A DNA stretch of 41,285 nucleotides from contig JADGQX010000009.1 of NCBI GenBank assembly GCA_017881445.1, forward strand, positions 1 to 41,285, read 5' to 3'. The stretch's first letter is position 1. Every line of letters begins with the position of its first letter. Below, piece after piece: positions 40,696-41,285 of this stretch. The DNA is from Gemmatimonadota bacterium (GTDB lineage Bacteria > Gemmatimonadota > Gemmatimonadetes > Longimicrobiales > RSA9). The notes beneath the pieces are model-generated. The model was not told the origin of the DNA. It searched no databases and saw only the letters and a list, made by a program, of their open reading frames with translations. The position numbers and the translations under genes were made by a program.

Positions 40696-41285
40696 ATGCG
40701 CGTTTTCGAGGTTTCAAAGGAATTCAAGATCCCGCCCGATCAGCTCATGACGCTTCTGCGCGGCATGGGCGTTCAGGTGCGCAGCGAGGCGACCACGGTG
40801 GAGGACTCCGTGGTGGCGAAGCTGCGGGCCAAGCTCGAGCGCGAGCGCCGCCACGGGCACGCCGACGAGGCCGAGGCCGTGGAAGCGGTGATGGAGGACG
40901 CGCAGGTCGCCGGCAAGCGGCGACGCCGGAAGAAGGAGGACCTGCCCCCCGCGCCGGAGCCCGTGGCGGAGGAGGCGGACATCACGGCGAGTGCCATGGC
41001 CGACGCGGCCGAGGCGGCCGCCGAGGGCGGCGCCGGGCTGGTCACTTCCGGCGGCGAGGAGCCGCACCCGGGAATCGTGGTGATGGTGGAGAGCCCCGGC
41101 CCGCTGGCCGAGGTGGCGGAGGAGGAGTCGGAGGCGGAGGCGCCGGAAGCGCCGGCGGAGGAGTCGCCCGAGATCGTGGCCGAGGGCGCGGACGAAGAGG
41201 ACGAGCCGGGGCAGCCCATTCAGGAGCTGGGCGAGCCCGAAGTGGAAGAGCCGATGGCGGCCGGGCCGTCGGCTCCGGCGCGCCC
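40696..41285 (+). CDS. infB: Translation initiation factor IF-2, N-terminal part
   Basis: The first 196 residues of IF-2; the G domain lies beyond the window end. The start RVFEVSKEFKIPPDQLMTLLRGMGVQVRS is the conserved IF2_N module. A long acidic, Ala/Glu/Pro-rich linker follows, as in the variable N-terminal part of bacterial IF-2. ATG 40696 fits the conserved start. IF-2 places initiator tRNA on the 30S subunit. Confidence 0.95.
   Translation, partial: MRVFEVSKEFKIPPDQLMTLLRGMGVQVRSEATTVEDSVVAKLRAKLERERRHGHADEAEAVEAVMEDAQVAGKRRRRKKEDLPPAPEPVAEEADITASAMADAAEAAAEGGAGLVTSGGEEPHPGIVVMVESPGPLAEVAEEESEAEAPEAPAEESPEIVAEGADEEDEPGQPIQELGEPEVEEPMAAGPSAPAR

Overview
This is a very GC-rich chromosomal stretch made mostly of core housekeeping genes, with small conserved hypotheticals between them. 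I infer a member of Gemmatimonadota (or a close FCB-group relative). The reasons are an S46 peptidase, a short primary sigma factor without region 1.1, the Bacteroidetes-type alternative GlmU-like protein, GatCAB, and the order rplM-rpsI-rpsB-tsf-pyrH-frr-uppS-cdsA-dxr-rseP. I could run no database search, so the taxonomy rests on gene content and style.

Layout. 1-795 (-): start of an S46 dipeptidyl-peptidase. 984-4727 (+): larE, a 68-residue protein that looks like a free LarE C-terminal domain, thpR, a membrane-anchored hypothetical, and a sigma-54 response regulator. 4869-5600: an odd fusion of a membrane/helical-bundle module and the last part of a periplasmic binding protein. 5697-9226: an aldehyde dehydrogenase, signal peptidase I and the primary sigma factor. 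9448-17885: a long translation and envelope run from rplM to rseP. 18068-21578 (-): a CheY-like regulator, manC, a GlmU-like protein and a YycJ-type metallo-hydrolase, divergent from a lipoprotein and serS. 23859-30818: histidine kinase, UvrD/PcrA helicase and gatC-gatA-gatB. 31225-34632 (-): nitrilase-type amidase, a degenerate NAD-synthetase-like protein, two small membrane proteins and a zinc-dependent phospholipase-C-like protein. 34944-38132 (+): murA, a coiled-coil protein, pgeF, a four-cysteine protein and an OsmC-family gene. 38345-41285: rimP-nusA-L7Ae-like-infB (cut by the window end).

The most interesting locus is 37656-38132. An OsmC-family reading frame is interrupted by a single in-frame TGA exactly where the family has its first redox cysteine. 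The frame continues without a gap to the second conserved cysteine, and a GC-rich hairpin with a UGGAU loop lies at bacterial-SECIS distance. The simplest reading is a selenocysteine-containing OsmC-like protein that routine gene calling would split in two.

Other notable points are a MurA with Asp in place of the fosfomycin-target Cys, an NAD-synthetase homologue that has lost its ATP-pyrophosphatase loop next to an intact amidase, short tandem and inverted repeats that have entered coding sequence in gatB and the helicase, matched hexamer arrays around a bidirectional terminator, and recurrent TAGCTT-like -10 elements.
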